A DNA stretch of 26,584 bases from Candidatus Yonathbacteria bacterium CG17_big_fil_post_rev_8_21_14_2_50_43_9 (GCA_002771015.1 PCUO01000007.1:10388-36971); one strand, 5' to 3'; counted from the first letter of the stretch, positions 1 through 5,982 are shown. Made by a program: numbers and translations. The notes: generated by a model not told the origin, from the sequence alone.

Positions 1-474
1 GTTTTTTGAGAGAATTTTGTTCAAATTCTCTTTTATTTTTAAAATATGCTTTGCGGTAATGGCAATATCGGATGCCTGTCCTTCTGTCCCTCCAAGTGGC
101 TGATGAATCATAACTTCCGCGTTTGGGAGAATGAAACGCTTGCCTTTTGCTCCTGCGGAGAGTAGCACAGCGCCCATTGAGGCAGCCATACCGACGCAAA
201 TAGTCGCAACATCCGGCTTCACGTGTTGCATTGTGTCGTAGAGCGCCATCCCAGCAGTGACTGAACCGCCGGGGGAGTTGATATACAAATAGATGTCCTT
301 CTTTGAGTCCTCAGATTCAAGGAAAAGGAGCTGGGCAATTGTAATATTTGCCGTGTCGTCATCAATAGCGCCAGACAAAAAAATGATGCGCTCCTTGAGC
401 AGACGTGAATAAATATCATAAGCTCGTTCGCCCTGTGGAGACTTTTCAATAACAGTTGGAATTAAGTAGGACAT
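1..474 (-). CDS. clpP: ATP-dependent Clp protease proteolytic subunit, 3' end cut by window edge
   Basis: The first 158 residues of ClpP, the serine peptidase that assembles into a barrel and degrades proteins fed by ClpX or a similar ATPase in the cytoplasm. The nucleophile Ser99 lies in the motif GMAASMGA and the catalytic His124 in MIHQPLGG. The substrate-groove motif [13 protein letters not shown] is at about residues 65-77. About 35-40 residues, including the expected catalytic Asp, lie beyond base 1. The start at 474 is supported by a -10-like hexamer six bases upstream, which suggests a leaderless mRNA. In most bacteria clpP directly follows tig. Here tig lies about 3 kb upstream on the same strand, with plus-strand accessory genes between, so clpP needs its own promoter. 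The family call is secure. Confidence 0.97.
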   Translation of the reverse strand, partial: MSYLIPTVIEKSPQGERAYDIYSRLLKERIIFLSGAIDDDTANITIAQLLFLESEDSKKDIYLYINSPGGSVTAGMALYDTMQHVKPDVATICVGMAASMGAVLLSAGAKGKRFILPNAEVMIHQPLGGTEGQASDIAITAKHILKIKENLNKILSKN

Positions 475-480
475 TTAGTT

Positions 481-508
481 ATGCTACCACAATTTTTGAC
501 GTATGCAA
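481..508 (-). promoter_or_regulatory. Putative clpP promoter (leaderless)
   Basis: Read on the minus strand: -35 TTGCAT (508-503), 16-base spacer, then -10 TAGCAT (486-481) preceded by TGG as an extended -10. Exactly six bases separate the -10 from the clpP ATG, so transcription should start at or next to the A of the ATG. Predicted from sequence only. Confidence 0.5.
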
Positions 509-513
509 GTTCG

Positions 514-559
514 CACTACGGACGTATCTAATACTATAGTATTAGATACGTCCGTAGTG
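514..559. repeat. Perfect 46-bp palindrome, family copy 1
   Basis: Two 23-base arms are perfectly complementary with no loop. The centre is TACTATAGTA and the outer ends are CACTACGGACG and CGTCCGTAGTG. It sits between the divergent clpP and antitoxin promoters, and its right edge is 8 bases before the antitoxin -35. A related 48-bp palindrome lies at 24114-24161 and shares 17 of 23 arm positions. It could be a cruciform, an operator for the downstream antitoxin, or a mobile palindromic repeat. The sequence alone does not decide. Confidence 0.85.
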
Positions 560-567
560 ATAATGTA

Positions 568-595
568 TTGACAGGAGATTTTGTGTGTGTATTAT
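568..595 (+). promoter_or_regulatory. Putative promoter of the antitoxin-rsmE pair
   Basis: A consensus -35 TTGACA (568-573), a 16-base spacer and a -10 TATTAT (590-595). The start point would fall near 602-603, at the GTG taken as the antitoxin start. An AGGAG at 573-577 looks like a ribosome binding site for an upstream GTG at 585, but it would lie inside the promoter and so would not be transcribed. Confidence 0.55.
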
Positions 596-602
596 AGCGG
601 GG

Positions 603-797
603 GTGAACACAACTTTACAAATTCGACTAGATAATAAGCTAAAAGATGGCGCAACAAAAGTGTTTAGGGCAATGGGGCTCACGCTCTCTGGCGAAGTCAA
701 ACTATATTTAGCGTATGTAGTAAATAAAGGGATGATACCTTTTGAAATTACTACAATAAATAATATCTCCAAATCTAAAAATAAGGCGACAAAATAA
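603..797 (+). CDS. RelB/DinJ-family antitoxin-like protein, no adjacent toxin
   Basis: A 64-residue protein starting NTTLQIRLDNKLKDGA and containing GLTLSGEVKLYLAYVV and GMIPFEI. This matches the ribbon-helix-helix plan of RelB/DinJ antitoxins: a beta strand, two helices and a short PFE-type tail. These proteins bind DNA as dimers and neutralise a RelE/YafQ-type ribonuclease. I chose GTG 603 because the TTGACA/TATTAT promoter puts the transcript start there and because family members begin at this point. GTG 585 would add six residues. No toxin gene follows: rsmE begins four bases after the stop. It may be an orphan antitoxin, a solitary repressor, or the remnant of a module. The 46-bp palindrome just upstream could be its operator, which is an inference. 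Confidence 0.75.
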   Translation: MNTTLQIRLDNKLKDGATKVFRAMGLTLSGEVKLYLAYVVNKGMIPFEITTINNISKSKNKATK

Positions 798-801
798 CAT
801 C

Positions 802-1536
802 ATGAGGCTACACCGATTTTTTGTAGAAGAAAAGATTCCAGCAGTTGACGGTATCAACTTGGAAACAGGACGTCCAAGTGGGGAGTTTTTGGTTACGAAT
901 GAAATACTCTTGAATCAATGGCGGAATGTTTTGCGTATGGGAGAGGGCGACAAAGCAGTTCTTTTTTCTGGTGATGGGAGTGAGTCACTGTGTGAATTTG
1001 TTTCACTGACTGGCAAAATTGCAAAAAAGAGTGCAGTACTTAAAATACTTGAAACAAAAAAGGGACTTATGCCTTCTCGTGAAGTCACTTTATACATTGC
1101 GCTCATCAAGAAAGATAATTTTGAACTTGCGCTTGAAAAGGCGACCGAGCTTGGTGTTTCGCACATTATTCCCGTGCAAGCAGATAGAAGCGAAAAGAAA
1201 GGCGTGAACTACGAACGCGCGGAAAAGATTCTTCGCGAGGCATCAGAGCAGTCTGGACGCGCGACTGTTCCAACAATCAGTAAAGTAATTGATGTAGAAA
1301 AACTTCCGAACGATGTTGTCGTATTTGATCCGCGCGGAGAAGCCTCCACAAGAGAGTATTTTGCAAAACACACCAACGCTCCAATTGCAGTATTAATAGG
1401 CCCCGAAGGAGGTTTCACTGATGCTGAGATGGAGTCGTTCCACGCGCGCAACATCCCCATAGTCTCCACCGGCACCCAAATCCTTCGCGCCGAAACTGCC
1501 GCCATTGTCGCGCTGACACTTGCACTCGTGATGTAG
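802..1536 (+). CDS. rsmE: 16S rRNA (uracil-1498-N3) methyltransferase RsmE
   Basis: A SPOUT-class methyltransferase of 244 residues, the usual family length. It methylates N3 of U1498 in helix 44 of 16S rRNA using S-adenosylmethionine. The N-terminal PUA-like region (about 1-75) begins MRLHRFFVEE. The trefoil-knot catalytic region carries EKATELGV (112-119), EQSGR (149-153), IGPEGGF (199-205) and ILRAETA (227-233), all in the expected order. The gene starts four bases after the antitoxin stop and has no clear ribosome binding site, so it is probably co-transcribed from 568-595. Its location between clpP and tig is unusual and forms part of the inserted plus-strand block. Confidence 0.95.
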   Translation: MRLHRFFVEEKIPAVDGINLETGRPSGEFLVTNEILLNQWRNVLRMGEGDKAVLFSGDGSESLCEFVSLTGKIAKKSAVLKILETKKGLMPSREVTLYIALIKKDNFELALEKATELGVSHIIPVQADRSEKKGVNYERAEKILREASEQSGRATVPTISKVIDVEKLPNDVVVFDPRGEASTREYFAKHTNAPIAVLIGPEGGFTDAEMESFHARNIPIVSTGTQILRAETAAIVALTLALVM

Positions 1537-1561
1537 CTATTTCGTCCTGTATTAAAAACGA

Positions 1562-1765
1562 TTGGGTGGGTACTTGAAACTACGTAAAACCCCTTCTTGT
1601 GAGCCAAACGGTAAAAATTTCATACAAAAAGTCGCGGAAACGCACGCAATTGGGCACGCTACCGAGCACTCGTACCGCCCTACCCTCCAAGAATTGTTTG
1701 AGGAAATACCAGAGTTAGTGGATCTTCTAGAAGTTGTCTTCAAAAAAGCGCTTGGATTAAAATAA
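1562..1765 (+). pseudogene. Remnant resembling the N-terminus of a DNA methylase/type IIG restriction enzyme
   Basis: An open frame of 67 codons (TTG start, no convincing ribosome binding site). Its centre reads HAIGHATEHSYRPTLQELF. The ATEHSYRP block is typical of the first 40 residues of large N-6 adenine methylases and combined restriction-modification enzymes. Those proteins run to hundreds of residues. This frame stops after about 30 more residues and runs directly into the hairpin at 1783-1839. No methylase catalytic motif is present. I read it as a truncated remnant. The family link rests on one short motif and should be treated as tentative. Confidence 0.45.
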
Positions 1766-1782
1766 CAAAACCACGCAAAAAC

Positions 1783-1839
1783 TGATCTGTACCCCAAAAA
1801 GTAGACACCAAAAGTGTCTACTTTTTGGGGTACAGATCA
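1783..1839. repeat. 57-bp inverted repeat resembling paired IS ends
   Basis: Perfect 26-base arms starting TGATCTGTACCCCAAAAAGT, with a 5-base loop (1809-1813). The outer tips are TG and CA. The arm resembles, from memory, the terminal repeats of the IS150 group of IS3-family elements. An imperfect continuation of the pairing reaches about 1762 and 1859. There is no transposase between the arms, so this could be a minimal MITE-like element, an IS scar or a strong bidirectional terminator. Confidence 0.7.
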
Positions 1840-1971
1840 AACTTGCGCGTTTTTGTTATGAGCGAGGTGTGCCTTTATAGCACCGTAGGGGATTATCTGT
1901 AACTCAGTCGTTCCTACTTCTCCGCGGGGGCGATTATAAAATAACAGTATTGTTTGTGGGAGAATACACAA

Positions 1972-2269
1972 GTGAATTCAGAACAATATAAACTACATAT
2001 CTATATTTCTATATTGATGAATCAAGCACGCTTGGTATAAAGAAAAATGAGCCGTACTTTATCGTTTGCGCACTTGCTCTGTCTGAAGTAGAAAAACGCC
2101 CAATTAAAAATGCGGTAAAAAGAATTATAAGGAAAATTTCGGTAAAAGGTATTCTAGATGAACTACACGCGAGCGAGACGTCAAAACCGAAAGAATTATA
2201 ACAAGCACGGTAAAAGCAATCGCTTGCATATGCTTGCAATCTGCATGCTGTATGATACCCTATAAATAG
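1972..2269 (+). pseudogene. Frameshifted, truncated DUF3800-like gene
   Basis: A GTG at 1972 has a good ribosome binding site (GGGAGA at 1958-1963, spacing 8) and encodes VNSEQYKLHIYI. The frame is then lost near 2000-2006. It resumes one frame over as YIDESSTLG, then EPYFIVCALALS and ILDELHASETSKPKEL before a stop at 2199-2201. A second shift would extend it (ITSTVKAIA) to 2269. The opening YIDES(G) block, the strand motif near PYFIV and the later E-L-H-A-S match the start of DUF3800 proteins, a family with RNase H-like predicted folds often found near restriction and defence genes. At least one frameshift plus the loss of the C-terminal part make it inactive. Confidence 0.6.
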
Positions 2270-2335
2270 GTGAGTCTTTTAGTTACGCTTATTGTAAGTA
2301 AATGTACTGTAAGGACATCGTGCAAAAAGCTCTAT

Positions 2336-2397
2336 GAAAACACACTGCGGGGTGTTTTCGCTTTATATACAAAAAACCAGCATATGCTGGTTTTTTT
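2336..2397 (+). terminator. Tandem hairpins, the second a terminator
   Basis: The first hairpin pairs GAAAACAC (2336-2343) with GTGTTTTC (2352-2359). The second (2371-2397) is A6-CCAGCATATGCTGG-T7, a compact stem with a T run on the plus strand and an A run that would also work on the minus strand. It would end transcription from the DUF3800 remnant. Confidence 0.65.
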
Positions 2398-2422
2398 GCT
2401 AAAATTCCAGTTTCTGGGGGGC

Positions 2423-2485
2423 AGAAACTGGAAGACTTTTTCGTTGGTGAGTATGAGCTCGAGATTGAGGTGGGCGCGGGCTGGT
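2423..2485 (-). pseudogene. Divergent fragment of the tig 3' end
   Basis: Compared without gaps to 3498-3560 (the last codons of tig), about 51 of 63 positions match, starting with a 24-base exact run. Read on the minus strand it encodes ...NLELILTNEKVFQFL, against HLEMMLINEKVFQFL in tig. Several changes are conservative (M to L, M to I), as expected of a once-coding homologue. Only the C-terminal tip is present. An added 12-bp hairpin at 2405-2433 repeats the CAGAAACTGGAA part in inverted form. This is a scar of recombination or duplication at the tig end. Confidence 0.65.
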
Positions 2486-2509
2486 GGGGGTTTTGTTTTG
2501 GGTAAATAT

Positions 2510-2537
2510 TTGCTATTGTGAAAATACGCTTTATAAG
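2510..2537 (+). promoter_or_regulatory. Putative promoter of the 178-residue unknown gene
   Basis: TTGCTA (2510-2515), a 16-base spacer and TATAAG (2532-2537). The start point would be near 2544, ten bases before the ATG at 2554. This is the main reason for preferring that ATG to a GTG at 2518. Confidence 0.4.
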
Positions 2538-2553
2538 CTTAATCTACACATTT

Positions 2554-3090
2554 ATGGAAGGACTACAACAAGTAAAATCAGAAGAGGCTGTGGGTGTTCA
2601 GGTGGTTGAGGAGATTAATGATTATGAAAATGCGGAAATTCGCGACATGCTTGCAGATGCAGGGATGGTGGTTGATGGGGACGCCATTACTCCAGAGGAC
2701 TACGAGGCAATAAAAAGTCGTGCGAAATATTTGGCAGAAAAGGCGACAGCGCCGATCTCTACAAAATCACTTTTGTTTGGAGCGTTTGTTGATCGTATGG
2801 AGCATGTGGGTAAGTCCGGAGTGGAGCGATTGAAGGACGTTTCAGATGATGTAATAAAATGCGTTGTTCGCGCTTGGGGTGAGGGCGATCTGGACGATGA
2901 AGAGATCAGCCTTTTTCGCAGTAGCAGATTGCCTATCAGCGAATGGATGGAAAAAAGAGCATCGGCGAAAGGGCAAATAAAAGATATCGTTGTCGTAATC
3001 GATGCGAACGAAAATGTTATTAAGTCGGCAGAAACTCCTGAAGTGGCGCTTCTTCGCGCGCAGGAGGCAAAGGAAGGAGAGGGGCGATAA
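2554..3090 (+). CDS. Hypothetical acidic protein
   Basis: I do not recognise this 178-residue protein. It begins MEGLQQVKSEEAVG and has no signal peptide or membrane segment, so it should be cytoplasmic. Composition is acidic and helical, with segments such as AEIRDMLADAGMVV, TPEDYEAIKSRAKYLAEKA and DLDDEEISLFRSSRLPISEW. A short hydrophobic beta-like run, IKDIVVVIDANENVI, is near the C-terminus. The start at 2554 fits the predicted promoter; the upstream GTG at 2518 would add 12 residues and overlap that promoter. A strong terminator follows. It lies between the tig 3'-end fragment and intact tig, so it may be cargo of the segment inserted there. Confidence 0.75.
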   Translation: MEGLQQVKSEEAVGVQVVEEINDYENAEIRDMLADAGMVVDGDAITPEDYEAIKSRAKYLAEKATAPISTKSLLFGAFVDRMEHVGKSGVERLKDVSDDVIKCVVRAWGEGDLDDEEISLFRSSRLPISEWMEKRASAKGQIKDIVVVIDANENVIKSAETPEVALLRAQEAKEGEGR

Positions 3091-3115
3091 AGAAGAGTAT
3101 CGCTGGTGGAATGAA

Positions 3116-3148
3116 AAAAAGGTCGGCTAGATTCTAGCCGACCTTTTT
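3116..3148 (+). terminator. Rho-independent terminator
   Basis: The stem AAAAAGGTCGGCTAGA pairs with TCTAGCCGACCTTTTT around a minimal loop. It has a T run on the plus strand after the unknown gene and could also act on minus-strand transcripts from the 63-residue gene. Confidence 0.85.
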
Positions 3149-3173
3149 GTTTTGAAAGGGTACATTCGTAATT

Positions 3174-3365
3174 TTAGTGCACCTTATTGAATGTGCTTGG
3201 GTTTGCATCAACAACCGCCCGCCCAAGTATTAACTGTAACCTGCGCCCCATTGCGAGTATTTTGCGTACGCGCTCTGCTGCCTTCTCGGGGGTTATGTCG
3301 TCCCCGATGTCCCGCTCCATGATAAGGAGCGGGAAGTCATTACTTTTTCTTTCAGTGCCGCTCAT
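3174..3365 (-). CDS. Small hypothetical protein (63 residues)
   Basis: This short gene is well supported by its start. GAGGAG lies nine bases before the ATG, and a promoter with -35 TTGCAT, 17-base spacer and -10 TATAAA lies upstream at 3399-3427. The protein begins MSGTERKSNDFPLLIMER. Its core, TPEKAAERVRKILAMGRRLQ, looks like one basic amphipathic helix. There is no membrane segment and I recognise no family. It is one of few genes in the window with a clear Shine-Dalgarno site, unlike the leaderless housekeeping genes, and lies in the accessory patch beside tig. Confidence 0.65.
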   Translation of the reverse strand: MSGTERKSNDFPLLIMERDIGDDITPEKAAERVRKILAMGRRLQLILGRAVVDANPSTFNKVH

Positions 3366-3398
3366 GATAAGGAACTCCTCTTTTGTTTAGCCTTTTAC

Positions 3399-3427
3399 TT
3401 TATAACATAACTTCATAAAAAATGCAA
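3399..3427 (-). promoter_or_regulatory. Promoter of the 63-residue gene
   Basis: Minus strand: -35 TTGCAT (3427-3422), 17-base spacer, -10 TATAAA (3404-3399). The start near 3392 gives a leader of about 26 bases that contains the GAGGAG site at 3380-3375. Confidence 0.6.
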
Positions 3428-3438
3428 GTTTCGTAATA

Positions 3439-3483
3439 AATCATCAAAAAATCCAGCTTTTTTAGCGGGAATTTTTGATGATT
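3439..3483 (-). terminator. Hairpin terminator of tig
   Basis: 16-base arms (3439-3454 and 3468-3483) with one mismatch and a 13-base loop. They overlap the tig stop codon. The downstream arm contains six T when read on the minus strand. Confidence 0.6.
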
Positions 3484-4501
3484 ATTTCTGCGTCTCTAGA
3501 AACTGGAAGACTTTTTCGTTGATGAGCATCATTTCGAGGTGCATGCGGACGCTGGCTGGTTCGGCGTCTTTGTATTTTTCCATAAAGAATTTTGACTCGC
3601 GGTCAAGATCTTCTTTTAGAACTTCAATTTTTTCTACGAGAGAGATTTCCCTGATGGCGATTTGCACCTTTGCGCGCTTTTCTGCGTCTGCGGTCCATTC
3701 TTTTCGCATTTCCTCAATAGTTTTCTTTGTTGTCGCGAGGTAGTCTTCAAACTTCATCCCCATTTGTTCCACGTCATGTTTAAATTGACCAACCATTCTT
3801 TCAAGTTCGCCGTCAATCAAAGTTTGTGGAAGTTTCGCGGTGATGCCTTCAGCAATTTTTTCCATAGTCTGCATTCGTTTCTTTTCACGCGCGCGAGTGG
3901 TTTTTTCGTGAGCGATTGATTCCTTGATTTTTGTTTTAAATTCTTCTACCTTTGCAAATGGCCCAAATTTCTGCGCGAGCTCGTCGGTGACTTCTGGGAG
4001 AACCTCTCTCCCTTCAGCATCCTTGGTTGCAAATTGCCTTCGGAGTTCCTCAAGTGCTTTTTCAACTTCCTCGTCTGTGACATCCATCTTTTCTTCACCA
4101 GACATCACCTCTTTAGCAATTTTCTTGTAGTCAGGAAGTTTTATTTCGGGCATCACTTGAAATGTGAGTGTGAACTCAAAAGGATTTCCCTTTGCGAGTT
4201 TTGTAACTTTTACTTCTGGCATCGCAATGGCGTGAATCTTGTGGCGAGTGAGAACCTCCGAGTACGCGCGGTCCATAGCAATATTTGCCATTTCTTCCAA
4301 AATAAATGCGTCGCCAAACTTCTGGGAGATCATTGACTCAGGCACATGACCCTTGCGGAAGCCTGGAAGAGATATTTCTTCGCCAACTTTTTTGAGCGCG
4401 ATTGGGCGTTCCTTTTCAAATAATTCCGCAGAAACTTCGCAGATAATTTCAATACTGCTCTCTGAAATTTCTTTTAATGTTGTTTTGATGTCGTTATTCA
4501 T
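3482..4501 (-). CDS. tig: Trigger factor lacking the PPIase domain
   Basis: Ribosome-bound chaperone that meets nascent chains at the exit tunnel. The ribosome-binding domain (about 1-115) holds the signature GFRKGHVP (47-54). It is followed by EIKLPDYKKIA, and then EKALEELRRQFATKD (147-161) leads almost directly into EVLPEVTDELAQKFG (166-180). In full-length homologues, including E. coli (432 residues), the FKBP-type PPIase domain of about 85-90 residues sits at this point, so it has been cleanly lost; the protein is 339 residues. The helical C-terminal arms end in LINEKVFQFLETQK. I chose ATG 4501 over ATG 4531 because the -35/-10 pair at 4510-4538 places the transcript start next to 4501. 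It is flanked by terminators on both sides, so it is probably transcribed alone. Confidence 0.93.
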   Translation of the reverse strand: MNNDIKTTLKEISESSIEIICEVSAELFEKERPIALKKVGEEISLPGFRKGHVPESMISQKFGDAFILEEMANIAMDRAYSEVLTRHKIHAIAMPEVKVTKLAKGNPFEFTLTFQVMPEIKLPDYKKIAKEVMSGEEKMDVTDEEVEKALEELRRQFATKDAEGREVLPEVTDELAQKFGPFAKVEEFKTKIKESIAHEKTTRAREKKRMQTMEKIAEGITAKLPQTLIDGELERMVGQFKHDVEQMGMKFEDYLATTKKTIEEMRKEWTADAEKRAKVQIAIREISLVEKIEVLKEDLDRESKFFMEKYKDAEPASVRMHLEMMLINEKVFQFLETQK

Positions 4502-4509
4502 AGTTTTCC

Positions 4510-4538
4510 AATATAGCCTTTTCGTATTCATTTGGCAA
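4510..4538 (-). promoter_or_regulatory. tig promoter (near-leaderless)
   Basis: Minus strand: -35 TTGCCA (4538-4533), 17-base spacer, -10 TATATT (4515-4510), then eight bases to ATG 4501. The alternative ATG at 4531 would lie inside this promoter. Confidence 0.6.
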
Positions 4539-4540
4539 GG

Positions 4541-4583
4541 AAAGAGACGGGTAGTCGCGCAGCGATTACCCGTCTCTTTTTTT
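4541..4583 (-). terminator. Terminator upstream of tig
   Basis: 18-base arms (4541-4558 and 4562-4579, one mismatch) around a GCA loop, with seven T on the plus side and a pyrimidine-rich TCTCTTTCCTT tail on the minus side. It separates the upstream envelope-protein transcript from the tig promoter. Confidence 0.7.
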
Positions 4584-4617
4584 AGAGAAATTTAGGAGAT
4601 GCTAGCATCATCGCAAT

Positions 4618-4740
4618 TTAATTCAGGCCACCTCGCCAGTTAATTTCGGCGACGACCTGTTGAAAATTCTTCAGAGATGCTCGCATCACCTTAGAATTTT
4701 CAACTGCGTCTCGCTCGAAATTTCCTTGGCGTGATGACAT
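4618..4740 (-). other. Imperfect hairpin element containing a 40-codon ORF
   Basis: Most of this segment folds back on itself. A perfect 12-bp pair, GTTGAAAATTCT with AGAATTTTCAAC, encloses a 22-base loop, and an imperfect arm of about 45 bases continues outward to AATTAATTCA/TGAATTAA. On the minus strand an open frame from ATG 4740 to TAA 4618 encodes 40 residues, MSSRQGNFERDAVE... to ...QQVVAEINWRGGLN. There is no ribosome binding site and no close homologue that I can name. A motif of the form GATGCTnGCATC occurs in the loop (about 4679) and again just beyond the left end (about 4599). It could be a mobile palindromic element, a structured RNA or, less likely, a true small gene. It follows the 98-residue gene by 20 bases. 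Confidence 0.55.
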
Positions 4741-4759
4741 GAATTAATTTGTTCTGGCG

Positions 4760-5056
4760 CTAGATTGCGATGTCGCTCAAGCCTGCATCAAGTCCAGAGA
4801 GGTCCGTTGCGTCTAGGTCTTTCTGTATATCAGCTAGATCAGTTGAGGTACCTTGTGTAGATAGAGAAGAGATTGCTGAATCCGCTTGTATTTCTGATGG
4901 GGTTAAGACATCAGAGCCAGTAGGTACTTGCTTTAGGAAGTAGTAACTGCCAAAAGCAAGTACGAGGACAACAACAACGATGCTTACTGTTGCTCCAACC
5001 GACTTCTTTTCTTCAGGCGCTTGTGGCATTTGTGTGCCCATGTTCATTTGTTCCAT
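4760..5056 (-). CDS. Small single-pass membrane-anchored protein
   Basis: A 98-residue protein with a short polar N-terminus (MEQMNMGTQMPQAPEEKKSV), one hydrophobic helix at about 22-41 (ATVSIVVVVLVLAFGSYYFL), and an outward Ser/Thr/Asp-rich tail that ends SGLDAGLSDIAI. The tail has no cysteines or catalytic motif. It looks like a surface or periplasm-facing anchor protein of unknown role. The gene follows the 279-residue secreted protein by 29 bases on the same strand, so the two are probably one transcript from the promoter at 5983-6011. Confidence 0.8.
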   Translation of the reverse strand: MEQMNMGTQMPQAPEEKKSVGATVSIVVVVLVLAFGSYYFLKQVPTGSDVLTPSEIQADSAISSLSTQGTSTDLADIQKDLDATDLSGLDAGLSDIAI

Positions 5057-5085
5057 AGTTGTGTGAATTAAATCTGTTAAATTAC

Positions 5086-5925
5086 CTATTGAGTTGTTGT
5101 TGCTGTTGTAGTTGTCCCTGTGTTTGCTGGTGTTGTTGTGGCAGGGCGTGGTTTGTTAAGGCCCGGCTTTACAGTAGAGATGGAGAGTGCAACGTGCCTG
5201 TGAGCCTCTTGGATTGTTTTTGCAACATCTTTAACTAACGCCTGAACCTCCTTCATAGCATTTTTGGGTGTGGTGCTAGGAGTGGTGCTTGTAGTCGCTT
5301 CTGCTGTGGCTGTTGCAAATGCATTCTCAATTGCAATTTTGATTCCGGCTACCTTTGTGAGAGCTTCATCAAGCTTTGTTTTTGCTTCAGCGAGGTGTCC
5401 GCGAGAAACAGTTGTTGTAATACCCTCTGCTTCTAATATGGTCAATCTTTCCGCAACGCGGTCGGAAAGTTTCTGCACGCGCTCTATTGCAGCTTCTAGG
5501 CGTCTGTTGACAAGTTCTGTATGCTTGCGAGCTTGCTCAAAACGCCTTTTCAACTGTTCGTCTTGAATCTTCGCGCGCAAAGCTGTGGTTGAGGCGCGCA
5601 TTTCTTTTGCGCGTCTCTCCATTCCCTCACGGTTGGCTTTCATAGCCGCGGTTGTAGTCGCGCCTAGGCGAGCCTTTTCTCCAAAAGATGCACCCTGTGT
5701 TTGCTTTGGACTCGTTGCCCCAGAGCGGAGCGCTTTTGCACGGGCTTCCATTTCATCGCGTGTCAATGGTTTTGGTGGCAAACCAACCGTTCTTGCGCCT
5801 GTTATGCTTGTGTTAGTAGTTGTAACCGTTGCGTCAGCACTCGTTGTTACTGCTGTTTGCGCGCTTGCAGTAACACCTGTGAAGGCGAGTAATGTTAAAA
5901 GCGCAATGCTTATATTTTTGTTCAT
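5086..5925 (-). CDS. Secreted coiled-coil protein, unknown function
   Basis: A 279-residue protein with a signal peptide (MNKNISIALLTLLAFTGVTASAQT; likely cut after ASA). A Thr-rich linker comes next, followed by a long charged helical region (about 55-195) rich in Arg, Glu, Lys and Ala. That region includes EQLKRRFEQARKHTEL and AIERVQKLSDRVAERL, which suggest a coiled coil. The end is a Thr/Pro-rich low-complexity tail (TTTPANTGTTTTATTTQ). It probably acts outside the cytoplasmic membrane, perhaps as a structural or cell-wall-associated protein, but no family is recognised. A promoter at 5983-6011 gives a leader of about 50 bases. The gene lies downstream of ppa on the same strand but appears to have its own promoter. 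Confidence 0.82.
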   Translation of the reverse strand: MNKNISIALLTLLAFTGVTASAQTAVTTSADATVTTTNTSITGARTVGLPPKPLTRDEMEARAKALRSGATSPKQTQGASFGEKARLGATTTAAMKANREGMERRAKEMRASTTALRAKIQDEQLKRRFEQARKHTELVNRRLEAAIERVQKLSDRVAERLTILEAEGITTTVSRGHLAEAKTKLDEALTKVAGIKIAIENAFATATAEATTSTTPSTTPKNAMKEVQALVKDVAKTIQEAHRHVALSISTVKPGLNKPRPATTTPANTGTTTTATTTQ

Positions 5926-5982
5926 ATACTTACTTAATTATTTAAAACGAATAAAATTCTAACAATTTCTCCTACGTCTATT

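Noticed and set aside
585..797. Antitoxin start at GTG 585 with AGGAG at 573-577
   Set aside because: That ribosome binding site lies between the -35 and -10 of the predicted promoter and would not be in the mRNA; GTG 603 fits the transcript start and family length better.
2270..2521. 83-codon plus-strand frame starting at GTG 2270
   Set aside because: It runs through two hairpin terminators and the antisense of the tig 3'-end fragment; composition is not protein-like and there is no ribosome binding site.
4618..4740. Integron attC site
   Set aside because: The hairpin size is in range, but the R/L box pattern (GTTRRRY and RYYYAAC at the ends) is not present at the correct positions and there is no integrase or cassette array.
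5264..5962. Several plus-strand frames opposite the secreted coiled-coil gene
   Set aside because: They are antisense shadows of a repetitive Ala/Thr-rich gene; no starts or family patterns support them.
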